Shown here piece by piece: positions 45,802 through 54,167 of a stretch of 62,000 nucleotides of DNA. Source of the stretch: Lachnospiraceae bacterium (GTDB lineage Bacteria > Bacillota > Clostridia > Lachnospirales > Lachnospiraceae); NCBI GenBank assembly GCA_029062895.1, contig JAIDPF010000070.1, forward strand, positions 1 through 62,000, in the 5' to 3' direction. The position numbers were made by a program, and so were the translations under genes. Positions within the stretch are counted from its first letter, which is position 1, and every line of letters starts with the position of its first letter. The notes below the pieces were generated by a model, which was not told the origin of the DNA, made no database searches, and saw only the letters and a list, made by a program, of their open reading frames with translations.

Positions 45802-47130
45802 ATGGAGGAAGAGATACATAAGAGAATGAAACCGCATAGTGATGAGGCAGAGCAATCAGTAATCGGCGGAATGTTCTTAAATCAGCAAAAGATTCCCGAA
45901 GTACTTGAGATTATTCCTAAGGGTTCTTGTTTTTATAACAGGACTTACGGCGCAATTTATGACGCTATTGCAGAATTGAACAGGGAGGGGAGATCTGTTG
46001 ATCCGGTAACGGTGCAGGACAAGCTCCGGGAGATGAATGTGCCGGAGGAAGTCAGCAGCATGGAATTTATCGGATCATTGATCGCAGCGGTTCCGACCTC
46101 TGTTCATTTGGAAGATTATTCCAAGATCGTTATGGAGAAAGCGGTCCTGCGTGATCTGGTTAAAGTTACGGAGGGAATTACAGAGGATTGCTATCAAAGC
46201 AAGAAAAGCTATAAGGATCTGATGGAAGATGCAGAAAAAGAAATCTTCCGAGTGGTACAAAAACAGGATCATGGCGATATTGTTCCCATCGGGAAAGTGA
46301 TCATTGAGGCATTGGAAAGTATTGACCATGCGGCGCGGATTACCGGCGATGTTACGGGACTGGCTTCCGGTTTTATTGATCTGGATCACAAGACGGCAGG
46401 ATTTCAGAAGGGTAATCTGGTTCTGGTGGCAGCAAGACCAGCGATGGGAAAGACTTCATTTGTTTTAAGTATGGCAAGGGATATTGCGTTCAGACAGCGT
46501 AAAACGGTTGCAATGTTTAGTCTGGAGATGTCGAAGCAGGAATTGGTCAATCGTCTGTTGTCCATGGACTCCAAGGTAGATTCCCAGAAATTTAAAACGG
46601 GCAATCTTACTGAGAGAGATTGGGAGAGTCTGGTGGAAAGCGGCAGTAAGATGGGAGAATGTCCGCTGTATATTGATGATACCTCTAAGACAGTGAAAGA
46701 GATACGTTCTAAATGCAGACAGTTAAAGCTTGAGCAAGACCTTCAGATGATTGTCATAGATTATCTTCAGCTGATGGAGAGCAGCGGTCGGACAGATTCG
46801 CGTCAGCAAGAGATCTCGGAGATCTCCAGATCTTTGAAGTTGATGGCAAAAGAGTTGGAGATTCCGGTGGTAGCATTATCCCAGTTGTCACGAGGGGTTG
46901 AAGCGCGTACAGACCACAGACCGATGCTTTCGGATCTTCGAGAATCGGGAGCGATCGAACAGGATGCGGATATGGTCATGTTTATCTACAGAGATGAAGT
47001 GTATAAGCCGGATACGGAAAAGAAAAATATAGCCGAGATCATCATAGCGAAGCATCGAAGCGGACCGATCGGAACGATCGAACTGGCATGGCTGCCGGAA
47101 TATACGATGTTTCACAATCTTGGAAGATAG
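45802..47130 (+). CDS. dnaB: Replicative DNA helicase DnaB
   Basis: Hexameric 5'-3' helicase of the replication fork (called DnaC in Bacillus). N-terminal domain PHSDEAEQSVIGGMFLN, RecA-like C-domain with Walker A AARPAMGKTSFVLSMA, Walker B MIVIDYLQLM and QEISEISRSLKLMAKELEIPVVALSQLSR. 442 residues, no intein. The ATG at 45802 has GGAAGGG eight bases upstream; a GTG at 45784 heads the frame without an RBS. Confidence 0.97.
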   Translation: MEEEIHKRMKPHSDEAEQSVIGGMFLNQQKIPEVLEIIPKGSCFYNRTYGAIYDAIAELNREGRSVDPVTVQDKLREMNVPEEVSSMEFIGSLIAAVPTSVHLEDYSKIVMEKAVLRDLVKVTEGITEDCYQSKKSYKDLMEDAEKEIFRVVQKQDHGDIVPIGKVIIEALESIDHAARITGDVTGLASGFIDLDHKTAGFQKGNLVLVAARPAMGKTSFVLSMARDIAFRQRKTVAMFSLEMSKQELVNRLLSMDSKVDSQKFKTGNLTERDWESLVESGSKMGECPLYIDDTSKTVKEIRSKCRQLKLEQDLQMIVIDYLQLMESSGRTDSRQQEISEISRSLKLMAKELEIPVVALSQLSRGVEARTDHRPMLSDLRESGAIEQDADMVMFIYRDEVYKPDTEKKNIAEIIIAKHRSGPIGTIELAWLPEYTMFHNLGR

Positions 47131-47140
47131 ATTACATAAG

Positions 47141-47171
47141 AGGACAAGCCAAAACGGCATGCCCTTTTTTG
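47141..47171 (+). terminator. Weak terminator after dnaB
   Basis: GGACAAGCC and GGCATGCCC form an imperfect stem followed by TTTTTTG. Confidence 0.55.
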
Positions 47172-47198
47172 TATTGCAATTATCTTAGTATCATTTTA

Positions 47199-47280
47199 GG
47201 TAATTGCGAAAGAGTTATGCAAACCTCATGGACAGAATTGCGCAACGGAAATATGCAAAAATCGAGTTTCGCAATTACTT
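47199..47280. repeat. MITE-like palindromic element, copy 5 (best preserved)
   Basis: Ends GGTAATTGCGAAA and TTTCGCAATTACT are inverted repeats; the inside carries GAGTTATG, AACCTCATGGACAGAATTGC and GCAACGG. 82 bp, no ORF, between dnaB and the MerR-type gene. Confidence 0.8.
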
Positions 47281-47312
47281 ATTAGTACCATTTTAGTGAA
47301 AGGAGACAGCAT

Positions 47313-48068
47313 ATGGCCAAATCAGTATATTTGATTTCAGAGGCTGCAAAAGAGGTATGTGTGGAAAATCACGTATTAAGATACTGGGAAGAAGAACTTG
47401 CGCTTCCCGTTAAGAGAAATTCTCAGGGACATCGATATTATACGATGGAGGATCTCAATACATTTAAGAGGATCAAATATTTAAAGGAACAGGGACTGCA
47501 ATTAAAAGCGATTAAATTATTCCTTTCCAGAGACAATCGGCGGGAGAAAGCTTTTATCCAGCAAGGAGACAAAGTAACGGCATTTTGCAGGGAAACCTCT
47601 CAGCGGAGCATGGCGGAACAGGATAGTTCCGGGGCAGACACGATGGAACAGGAAAAAAATACGGAAGTAGTCTTAGATAAAGAGCAGATATCACAGGAGA
47701 ACCGCAATGAGAAGGCACAGAAGCTGCAGATGATATTAAGACTTATGATCGAAGAAGTGCTTAGAGAATATGACAGTGATCTTAAGGAGGAGTTGAAAGA
47801 GGGGATCAGTGAAAAGCTTTGCACTGATGTTAAGGACGCTGTAATCAAGGAAATGGATTATCAGTTCCGTATGCAGGAGGAACGGGAAGAAAAGCGTGGA
47901 CAGGAGCGCGAGGATAAAGATCAGGAACTGCTTCAACGTATAGAAGAGATATTAAAGGCAAAAAAAATAGAGAAGGCTGATAAAACAGAAAAGATTGGAA
48001 AAACAGAGAAAACAAGACAGAAGAAACTGGGATTCTTTTCATGGAAAAGCAAAAATGCACTTTCTTAA
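47313..48068 (+). CDS. MerR-like transcriptional regulator with coiled-coil tail
   Basis: Residues 1-~70 form a MerR-type winged helix (LISEAAKEVCVENHVLRYWEEEL, then RNSQGHRYYTMEDLNTFKRIKYLKEQGLQLKAIK). The remaining ~180 residues are highly charged (Glu, Lys, Gln) and strongly predicted coiled coil, ending in a Lys/Thr-rich stretch. There is no ligand or metal domain, so dimerisation or a chromosome-organising role (compare RacA-type proteins) is possible but inferred. AAAGGAGACAGCAT precedes the ATG. Confidence 0.85.
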   Translation: MAKSVYLISEAAKEVCVENHVLRYWEEELALPVKRNSQGHRYYTMEDLNTFKRIKYLKEQGLQLKAIKLFLSRDNRREKAFIQQGDKVTAFCRETSQRSMAEQDSSGADTMEQEKNTEVVLDKEQISQENRNEKAQKLQMILRLMIEEVLREYDSDLKEELKEGISEKLCTDVKDAVIKEMDYQFRMQEEREEKRGQEREDKDQELLQRIEEILKAKKIEKADKTEKIGKTEKTRQKKLGFFSWKSKNALS

Positions 48069-48079
48069 CAGCCATTAAA

Positions 48080-48116
48080 AAACCAAGCACAGATCTTGCG
48101 TCATGTGCTTGGTTTA
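48080..48116. terminator. Bidirectional terminator, MerR / ferredoxin
   Basis: AACCAAGCACA and TGTGCTTGGTT form an 11 bp perfect stem. On the minus strand it is followed by TTTTTT, so it ends the ferredoxin-pflA transcript. Confidence 0.88.
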
Positions 48117-48132
48117 ATGGATGTTTTTATGC

Positions 48133-48303
48133 TTATTCTTCGGAAATAGCGCCAACAGGACATGTGCCTGCGCAAGCGCCGCAGCTGATACAGGTATCAG
48201 AAGCGATTTCAAACTTTCCGCTTCCTTCAGAAATAGCGCCAACAGGACAGCCGCCTGCACAAGAGCCACAAGAAATACATGAATCAGAAATAACAAATGC
48301 CAT
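48133..48303 (-). CDS. 2x[4Fe-4S] ferredoxin
   Basis: 56 residues with two CxxCxxCxxxCP cluster motifs: CISCGSCAGGCPVGAISEG and CISCGACAGTCPVGAISEE. A classic small clostridial ferredoxin, an acidic low-potential electron carrier. GGAGGAATGATATT precedes the ATG. It lies 76 bp downstream of pflA on the same strand and is therefore likely cotranscribed; PFL activase needs a low-potential electron donor, so this ferredoxin is a good candidate (inference). Confidence 0.95.
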   Translation of the reverse strand: MAFVISDSCISCGSCAGGCPVGAISEGSGKFEIASDTCISCGACAGTCPVGAISEE

Positions 48304-48379
48304 AATATCATTCCTCCTTATTTTTATATAATTGCTATAGCTATTTTAATACATTTCCGCTGTGATGACAAGTGCTAAT

Positions 48380-49135
48380 CTATTCCTTTTCCTCTTCACG
48401 ACGTTTGCGGATGCCGTTTAAGATGACTTCTTTTTTCTCGATGACGTCTTTCTGGCTCATGGCCGGAACATCTTTTAATTTATAATCAATGCCAAGTTTT
48501 TCATATTTAGGTTTTCCCATGGTATGATAGGGAAGGACATCCAGCGCTTTCAGATTATGGAGTCCCCCGATAAAGTAACCGAGCTTATAAAGATACTCAT
48601 CGTCATCCGTTAATCCTGATACTACCACATGACGGATCCACATGGGAACATCCCGGTCAGAAAGATACTGTGCAAATGCAAGGATACCGTCATTCGGCTG
48701 TGAAGTTAGCTCCTTATGTTTTTCAGGATCAATATGTTTGATATCCAGCATAACGAGATCCGTGATTTTCATAAGCACGTCCAGCTTTTCGATCAATGCC
48801 GTGTTATTGGGTTTAAATACGATGCCGGAAGTGTCGATACATGTATGGATATCGCGTTTTTTTGCTTCCGTAAACAATTCGATCAGAAAATCCACTTGCA
48901 GCAGCGGTTCGCCGCCGGTTACGGTCAGACCGCCATCCTTATAGAAACTGCGGTTCCGCTCATAAGCTTCCATAATTTCTGAAACTTCCACCATCCTGCC
49001 GCCGTTCATTGCCCAAGTATCCGGATTATGGCAGTATGCACACCGCATGGGGCAGCCTTGTACAAATACGACGAATCTTACGCCGGGTCCGTCAACCGTT
49101 CCAAATGATTCCAGTGAATGAATTCTTCCGCTCAT
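48380..49135 (-). CDS. pflA: Pyruvate formate-lyase activating enzyme
   Basis: Radical SAM activase that abstracts a hydrogen from the glycine of the PFL radical domain. The start MSGRIHSLESFGTVDGPGVRF and the cluster motif CPMRCAYC (CxxxCxxC) are characteristic; TGGEPLLQ and VDTSG-type blocks follow (CIDTSGIVF). 251 residues, normal. The frame runs upstream to 49330 but the family begins at 49135, with AAAGGATAAGAC upstream. It pairs with the ferredoxin gene, while its target pflB lies 7 kb away. Confidence 0.96.
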   Translation of the reverse strand: MSGRIHSLESFGTVDGPGVRFVVFVQGCPMRCAYCHNPDTWAMNGGRMVEVSEIMEAYERNRSFYKDGGLTVTGGEPLLQVDFLIELFTEAKKRDIHTCIDTSGIVFKPNNTALIEKLDVLMKITDLVMLDIKHIDPEKHKELTSQPNDGILAFAQYLSDRDVPMWIRHVVVSGLTDDDEYLYKLGYFIGGLHNLKALDVLPYHTMGKPKYEKLGIDYKLKDVPAMSQKDVIEKKEVILNGIRKRREEEKE

Positions 49136-49304
49136 ATGATCTGTCTTATCCTTTCTTAAATGAAATCCTATACAGGATAGTATTAGTATACTATTTTTTT
49201 TGATTTCAAACAACAGATAACACAAAGATAAAGGAAAAATATTATAATTAACATAAAGCATATGGTATAATGTAAAAAGTGCAAAAGAAAGGCGGATTAA
49301 TATT

Positions 49305-49376
49305 TTGGATTTTAGCGGAGATATTATCATTGTCGATTCATGTAATGCTATGGAAAAATCAATTTTAAGGCGATAG
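49305..49376 (+). pseudogene. Short ORF fragment, possible gene remnant
   Basis: AAAGGCGG is nine bases before a TTG that opens a 23-codon frame (LDFSGDIIIVDSCNAMEKS and a few more), ending in TAG. The front resembles the start of a larger protein rather than a finished small one, and an extended -10 (TGGTATAAT) lies upstream. It could be a decayed gene cut off by the hairpin-rich DNA behind it. Confidence 0.35.
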
Positions 49377-49384
49377 AAGGATTA

Positions 49385-49452
49385 GGTTGAAAAATCACAC
49401 TGATGTGCTGATTTTTCAACCAGCAATTTGAGTCAGAGCCTCAAATTGCCTT
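49385..49452. repeat. Two palindromes before the L1 leader
   Basis: GGTTGAAAAATC pairs with GATTTTTCAACC (49385-49421), and GCAATTTGAG pairs with CTCAAATTGC (49423-49450). Both are perfect 10-12 bp stems. The first is close in sequence to the palindrome at 7619-7645. Confidence 0.75.
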
Positions 49453-49459
49453 GATCGCA

Positions 49460-49534
49460 GATGAGAAACCGCCTGCGCGGATTTCTCATCGCGTGTCATC
49501 GCAGCAAGCTGCTCTGACATGGAGGATAAGTATG
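49460..49534 (+). repeat. Leader repeat L1, copy 2, ending at a start codon
   Basis: Second copy of the sequence at 20770-20845. It has the hairpin GATGAGAAAC ... GTTTCTCATC-type stem (arms GATGAGAAA / TTTCTCATC), GCGTGTCATCGCAGC, CTGACATGGAGG and the ATG of the ABC transporter gene. Confidence 0.75.
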
Positions 49535-51295
49535 AAAGAACAGGAAAAATATACAGCGGGGCAGTTAATCAAAAGATTTCTGCCTTATTATAAGAAATAT
49601 CGGTGGATTGTAGTGCTGGATCTGTGTTGCGCCGGTCTGACTACGATCTGTGAGCTCGTATTGCCATTGATCATACGTTATATTACCGACATAGGCATGA
49701 ACGACCTGCAATCTTTGACCGTAAAGCTGGTTTTGCAACTGGGGATGATTTATCTGATCCTGCGGGTGATCGATCTGCTGGCTAATTTTTATATGGCAAA
49801 CACGGGTCATGTGATGGGTACCCGTATTGAAACCGATATGCGTAGAGATGCTTATGAGCATCTGCAGAAGTTGTCTAATACCTATTACAGCAATACAAAA
49901 GTGGGGCAGATCATGGGTAGGATCACCAATGATCTGTTTGACGTGACGGAATTTTCCCATCACTGTCCGGAGGAATTTTTTATTGCGGGAATCAAGGCGG
50001 TGGCTGCGTTTATCATATTGGGAAATATTAATCTATGGCTGACGCTGATCATCTTCCTGATCGTGCCGGTTATGGCTGTCGTATGTACGATCATCAATCT
50101 GCGTCTGCGGAACGCATTTCGGGAGCAGAGAGTCCAGATCGGTGAGTTGAACGCAAGAATTGAGGATAGCCTGCTTGGACAGAAGGTGGTCAAAGCGTTT
50201 ACCAATGAGGAAAAAGAAATGGAAAAATTTGAAAAGGATAATCTTCAGTTTTTCTGGATCAAAAAGAAAACCTATTGGTATATGGCTTTTTTTCAGACGA
50301 CAACAAGGGCGTTTGACGGACTGATGTATCTGGTAGTACTGGTGGCGGGAGGAATGTTCCTGATTTATGGACAGATAAAACCGTCAGATCTGGTGGCATA
50401 TGTAATGTATGTGACAACGCTGATCGCAACGATACGGCGTATCATTGAATTTGCGGAGCAGTTTCAGCGTGGTATGACTGGTATTGAACGATTTGTTGAG
50501 ATTATGGATTCTGATATTGAGATCTTTGATGAACCGGACGCAGTGGAATGTGTTGCTCCGAAAGGGGAGATCAAATTCAGGGATGTCAGCTTTGAATATC
50601 CTGATGATCATAATGTGGTATTCCGGAATTTGAATCTGTTCATCCATGCTGGAGAGAAAATAGCGATTGTCGGACCTTCCGGCGGCGGGAAAACCACGCT
50701 TTGCAACCTGATTCCGAGGTTTTATGATATTGACAGCGGTGAGATTTTTTTGGATGGAGTAGATATCAGGCATTACACGCTGAAAAGCCTTCGGAAAAAT
50801 ATTGGTATGGTGCAGCAGGACGTGTATCTGTTTTCCGGAACCGTATATGAAAATATCGCATACGGACGGGAGGACGCCGGGAGAGAAGAAGTCATGGAAG
50901 CGGCAAAACGTGCTGGCGCACATGAATTTATCATGGCGTTGAAGGACGGCTATGATACCTATGTCGGAGAGCGGGGTGTGAAGCTGTCCGGAGGACAAAA
51001 ACAGCGGATCAGCATTGCCAGAGTATTTTTGAAAAATCCTCCGATATTGATTTTGGATGAGGCCACTTCTGCGCTTGACAATGAAAGCGAATTTCAGGTG
51101 GCAAGATCACTGGCGGAACTGTCCAAAGGAAGGACGACGGTGACCATAGCCCATCGACTGTCCAGTATTCGTAATTCAGACAGGATACTGGTGTTGACGG
51201 AGGAAGGGATCGCGGAAGAGGGTAATCATGAAACGCTGTTGGCGAAGCAGGGAATTTATTATCATTTTTATCAGACGGCCAACGAACTGAAGTAA
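49532..51295 (+). CDS. ABC exporter, fused permease and ATPase
   Basis: Half-transporter with six transmembrane helices (residues ~20-310) and an ATPase domain: Walker A GPSGGGKTTLCNL, Q-loop VQQDVYLF, signature LSGGQKQR, Walker B ILILDEATSALD and switch IAHRLSSI. 587 residues; it should act as a homodimer and resembles lipid/multidrug exporters of the MsbA/LmrA type. The start at 49532 uses the GGAGG of the L1 leader. No second half-transporter gene is present; substrate unknown. Confidence 0.94.
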   Translation: MKEQEKYTAGQLIKRFLPYYKKYRWIVVLDLCCAGLTTICELVLPLIIRYITDIGMNDLQSLTVKLVLQLGMIYLILRVIDLLANFYMANTGHVMGTRIETDMRRDAYEHLQKLSNTYYSNTKVGQIMGRITNDLFDVTEFSHHCPEEFFIAGIKAVAAFIILGNINLWLTLIIFLIVPVMAVVCTIINLRLRNAFREQRVQIGELNARIEDSLLGQKVVKAFTNEEKEMEKFEKDNLQFFWIKKKTYWYMAFFQTTTRAFDGLMYLVVLVAGGMFLIYGQIKPSDLVAYVMYVTTLIATIRRIIEFAEQFQRGMTGIERFVEIMDSDIEIFDEPDAVECVAPKGEIKFRDVSFEYPDDHNVVFRNLNLFIHAGEKIAIVGPSGGGKTTLCNLIPRFYDIDSGEIFLDGVDIRHYTLKSLRKNIGMVQQDVYLFSGTVYENIAYGREDAGREEVMEAAKRAGAHEFIMALKDGYDTYVGERGVKLSGGQKQRISIARVFLKNPPILILDEATSALDNESEFQVARSLAELSKGRTTVTIAHRLSSIRNSDRILVLTEEGIAEEGNHETLLAKQGIYYHFYQTANELK

Positions 51296-51343
51296 CTGCC
51301 ATATAGAGGTTATGAAATGAACGGGAAAGGAGGCGCAGGAAGC

Positions 51344-51898
51344 ATGACGAAGCAGGAAATAGCGGAACTTCGGGAGTTGAGAAATCAGGATCAGATCTTG
51401 AAAGATAAGATACATATGGTAGAAACGGAGATCATGGATGTGGAGATGCGGATGAATTATTTTAAACGTACCAGACACGGAAAAGGTTTAGGGCTATTTA
51501 TCTCGCTGATCTGTTTTGGGCTTTCTGCCGCCGGACTGATTTCCTATTTACTTTTATATTTGGATTCTTCGGGAAAAAATTTGGACGGCTACGCTGCAGC
51601 TGTTGTCTTTTCTGTAACTGCGACGATGATTCCTTTTCTTATGATATTCGTCCTGATCTTTGCTTTGATAACCATGATACAGGCACTCTTTCTGATCATG
51701 GATCTGTTTCCAAGTGAGGGTGCGTACCGTTCGGCAGTCAGATGGCATAGGGTTAACATTCCGCATGAGAAACGGGTATGCATCCAGCAGCGGAAGGAAT
51801 TGGAGGAATCTTTGGGAGAATTGAAGCGCGAAAGTTACGATCTAAAAGACCGATTAGAGGAATTGAAGGAAATGGAACGGAAAATGTTATGGGAATAA
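51344..51898 (+). CDS. Membrane protein with flanking coiled coils, function unknown
   Basis: 184 residues. A helical charged N-terminus (to ~45), two transmembrane segments at ~50-75 and ~85-115, and a C-terminal helix rich in Glu, Lys and Arg. Both ends are likely coiled coils on the same side of the membrane. The ATG at 51344 follows GGAGG by ten bases. It lies 48 bp after the ABC exporter and is probably in its operon. No family recognised. Confidence 0.7.
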   Translation: MTKQEIAELRELRNQDQILKDKIHMVETEIMDVEMRMNYFKRTRHGKGLGLFISLICFGLSAAGLISYLLLYLDSSGKNLDGYAAAVVFSVTATMIPFLMIFVLIFALITMIQALFLIMDLFPSEGAYRSAVRWHRVNIPHEKRVCIQQRKELEESLGELKRESYDLKDRLEELKEMERKMLWE

Positions 51899-51939
51899 AA
51901 TAGCATTGCCGGAAAATAATGATTAAAAAGGAAACTTTA

Positions 51940-51976
51940 GGGGCAGATGCCGTTTAGATGGCATCCGCCCTTATAT
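51940..51976 (+). terminator. Terminator after the ABC exporter operon
   Basis: GGGCAGATGCC and GGCATCCGCCC form a strong stem with an 8-base loop, followed by TTATATATT. Confidence 0.75.
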
Positions 51977-52070
51977 ATTAATATAACTGATTTTATTATT
52001 TTAATATTAATATATTTAAATATTTTAATATTTTGACTGCACATTTTACGATGCAGGATCGTTATACATT
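51974..52070. promoter_or_regulatory. AT-rich tract upstream of the ECF sigma operon
   Basis: About 60 bp of almost pure A/T (TATTAATAT repeats), then TTGACT at 52033 and TTATAC at 52062. The spacing (about 23 bp) is too long for a standard sigma-A promoter, so the -35/-10 pair is not convincing; the tract may act as an UP element. Confidence 0.4.
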
Positions 52071-52088
52071 ATGAGAGGAGGTTTCGCT

Positions 52089-52544
52089 ATGGCGGAGGAT
52101 TTGGACGATATTTACAATAAGATATACCGATACTGTTTTTATAAAGTCAGAAATTCCGCTATTGCCGAAGATATAACGCAGGAAGCCTTTCTCAAGTATT
52201 TTGCGCGAAATAAAATATTAAAGCGTGGGGAAGACATGGCATATTTATATACAATTGCCAAACATCTCTGTATCGATTTTTTTCGGAAAAGGCGTGACGA
52301 CGCTTTGACCGGCGATTATCCGCAGGAGGATTTCCGCGATAACAGCGACACGAAAATAGCTGTCCGGGACGCTCTGGAAAGACTGGCGGAGCAGCATAAG
52401 GAGATACTTCTTTTGCGATATCTCAGCGGTCTGTCAGCTAATGAAACGGCAGAAATCATGGAAATATCAAGATTTAAAGTGTATCGTCTTGAGAAAGTCG
52501 CTCTTGCGGAGATGAAAAAATATCTGAAAGGGGCTTTAGATTGA
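52089..52544 (+). CDS. RNA polymerase ECF-type sigma factor
   Basis: 151 residues with sigma region 2 (YNKIYRYCFYKVRNSAIAEDITQEAFLKYF, then YLYTIAKHLCIDFFRK) and region 4 (LERLAEQHKEILLLRYLSGLSANETAEIMEISRFKVYRL). Region 3 is absent, as in ECF factors. AGAGGAGG precedes the ATG at 52089. The gene overlaps or abuts a membrane protein gene and an ABC transporter, suggesting that the sigma responds to an envelope or drug signal and drives its own operon. Confidence 0.92.
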   Translation: MAEDLDDIYNKIYRYCFYKVRNSAIAEDITQEAFLKYFARNKILKRGEDMAYLYTIAKHLCIDFFRKRRDDALTGDYPQEDFRDNSDTKIAVRDALERLAEQHKEILLLRYLSGLSANETAEIMEISRFKVYRLEKVALAEMKKYLKGALD

Positions 52545-52564
52545 AAATCAAAGGTATAGTTATA

Positions 52565-53278
52565 ATGAAACTTAATTTAAAAAGTGAAATCAGAACGGCT
52601 TTTGAGCCCCCTGAAACAAAGGGCAGAGCGAGTTTTCTCGCAGCGATACCCTATCCGAAGCTGACATACACAGAATTTGTTTTTTCGCAGATCGGCTATA
52701 TACGAAAACGCGTGTGGTTTGTTTCGGCAGCAGTTGTATTTGCGGCAGTCAAAATCGTATGTGTCATTCCGGAGGAAGCGAAGTTTCTCGTATGGTTGAT
52801 TGCTGCGTTTGTTCCATTTCTGGCGATGCTGACAACTGTGGAAATATCACGGTCAAAAATATACGGTATGTCGGAAATAGAAGCAGGATGCAGGTTTTCT
52901 CTGCCGCAGGTCACAGGGGCGAGGATGATCATTTTGGGGATCTGTAATTTTGCAGTTATGATAACCGTTTCGATACTGTTGGGAAATCATGTTCCTTTTG
53001 GCGTTGCAAGATCGGCTTTGTATATTTTTACACCATATATTGTTGAGAGTGGGATTTCTTTTATGATTTTCAGTAAAGTAAAGGGACAGGAAGCGGCTTA
53101 TCTGAGCGCTGCTGCGGCTTTAGCAGTCAGTTTTGCGGGAGTTATCCCAATCAGGGGTATTTATGAAAAACCACTGGTAAATCTCTATATCATTGCCGCC
53201 TGCCTTGGCGGTACGCTGATGGCAGTGGCGCAGACAAAAAAATTATTGTTTGGAAAGGATAGTTATCTATGGAATTAA
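52565..53278 (+). CDS. Predicted six-helix membrane protein, possible sigma regulator
   Basis: 237 residues. The N-terminal ~60 residues are cytoplasmic (TAFEPPETKGRASFLAAIPYP, with a short amphipathic helix) and are followed by about six transmembrane helices. No family recognised. Placement directly after an ECF sigma gene makes an anti-sigma or transporter role possible. The start at 52565 is used; the frame opens at 52541. Its end overlaps the ABC ATPase gene by 10 bp. Confidence 0.7.
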   Translation: MKLNLKSEIRTAFEPPETKGRASFLAAIPYPKLTYTEFVFSQIGYIRKRVWFVSAAVVFAAVKIVCVIPEEAKFLVWLIAAFVPFLAMLTTVEISRSKIYGMSEIEAGCRFSLPQVTGARMIILGICNFAVMITVSILLGNHVPFGVARSALYIFTPYIVESGISFMIFSKVKGQEAAYLSAAAALAVSFAGVIPIRGIYEKPLVNLYIIAACLGGTLMAVAQTKKLLFGKDSYLWN

Positions 53279-54132
53279 AGATTGATCGTGTGACAAAAAA
53301 ATATGATAAAAAGATAGCCTGCGACAGGATCTCCCTGACGCTGGAAAAGGGCGTTTACGGACTTCTTGGTGCCAATGGTGCAGGAAAAACAACGCTTATG
53401 CGGATGATATGCGGGATTTTAGATCCTTCTTCAGGAAGCCTTTCCTGTGACGGAATAGACGTTTCACAGGAAGAATATCGTGAACTTCTAGGTTATCTGC
53501 CGCAGGATTTCGGATATTATCCGGAATTTACAGCACAGGATTTTATGCTGTACATCGCTGCGTTAAAAGGCATACCCAAAAGCAAGGCAAAGGTAAAAAC
53601 GGCAGAGCTTTTGGAAATGGTATCGCTGAAAAACGAAGCGAAAAAGAAAATAAAGACTTTTTCAGGCGGAATGAAACAGCGTCTGGGAATTGCACAGGCA
53701 TTGTTAAACGATCCGAAAATACTGGTGCTTGATGAGCCTACCGCGGGACTTGATCCTAAGGAGAGGATAAAATTCCGTAATATTATTTCCCGAATGGGAG
53801 CGGACAGGATCATACTTTTATCTACACATATCGTTTCTGATATTGAACATATTGCCAACACGATACTTATTATGAAAGATGGACAGATGATCCATGAAGG
53901 TTCTCTGGAAGATATTATTGCGGTGATACGGGACAAGGTCTGGGAGTGCAGCGTTTCTTGTACTGAGGCAGATGAGTATGGTGAAAAATATCCCATAATT
54001 AATACAAGAAATGAAGGAGATATGGTTTTCCTACGGCTGGTAAGCGATGAAAAGCCGTGTGAAGACGCTAATAATGTAGAGGCAACTTTAGAGGATCTTT
54101 ATCTGTATTATTTTAGCGGAGAAGAAGCATGA
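53269..54132 (+). CDS. ABC transporter ATP-binding protein
   Basis: 287 residues: Walker A GANGAGKTTLMRMICG, Q-loop YLPQDFGYY, signature FSGGMKQRLGIAQ, Walker B ILVLDEPTAGLDP and the switch His LLSTHIVSDIEH. The C-terminal ~70 residues are an extra domain as in bacitracin/antimicrobial-peptide type exporters (BcrA-like). It starts inside the preceding gene and ends overlapping the permease as ATGA. Confidence 0.95.
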   Translation: MELKIDRVTKKYDKKIACDRISLTLEKGVYGLLGANGAGKTTLMRMICGILDPSSGSLSCDGIDVSQEEYRELLGYLPQDFGYYPEFTAQDFMLYIAALKGIPKSKAKVKTAELLEMVSLKNEAKKKIKTFSGGMKQRLGIAQALLNDPKILVLDEPTAGLDPKERIKFRNIISRMGADRIILLSTHIVSDIEHIANTILIMKDGQMIHEGSLEDIIAVIRDKVWECSVSCTEADEYGEKYPIINTRNEGDMVFLRLVSDEKPCEDANNVEATLEDLYLYYFSGEEA

Positions 54133-54167
54133 GAATGAACAGATTACAGAAAGGAATGGTTTTTGAT

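Noticed and set aside
52033-52067. Standard sigma-A promoter for the ECF operon.
   Set aside because: TTGACT and TTATAC are about 23 bp apart, too far for a normal spacer.
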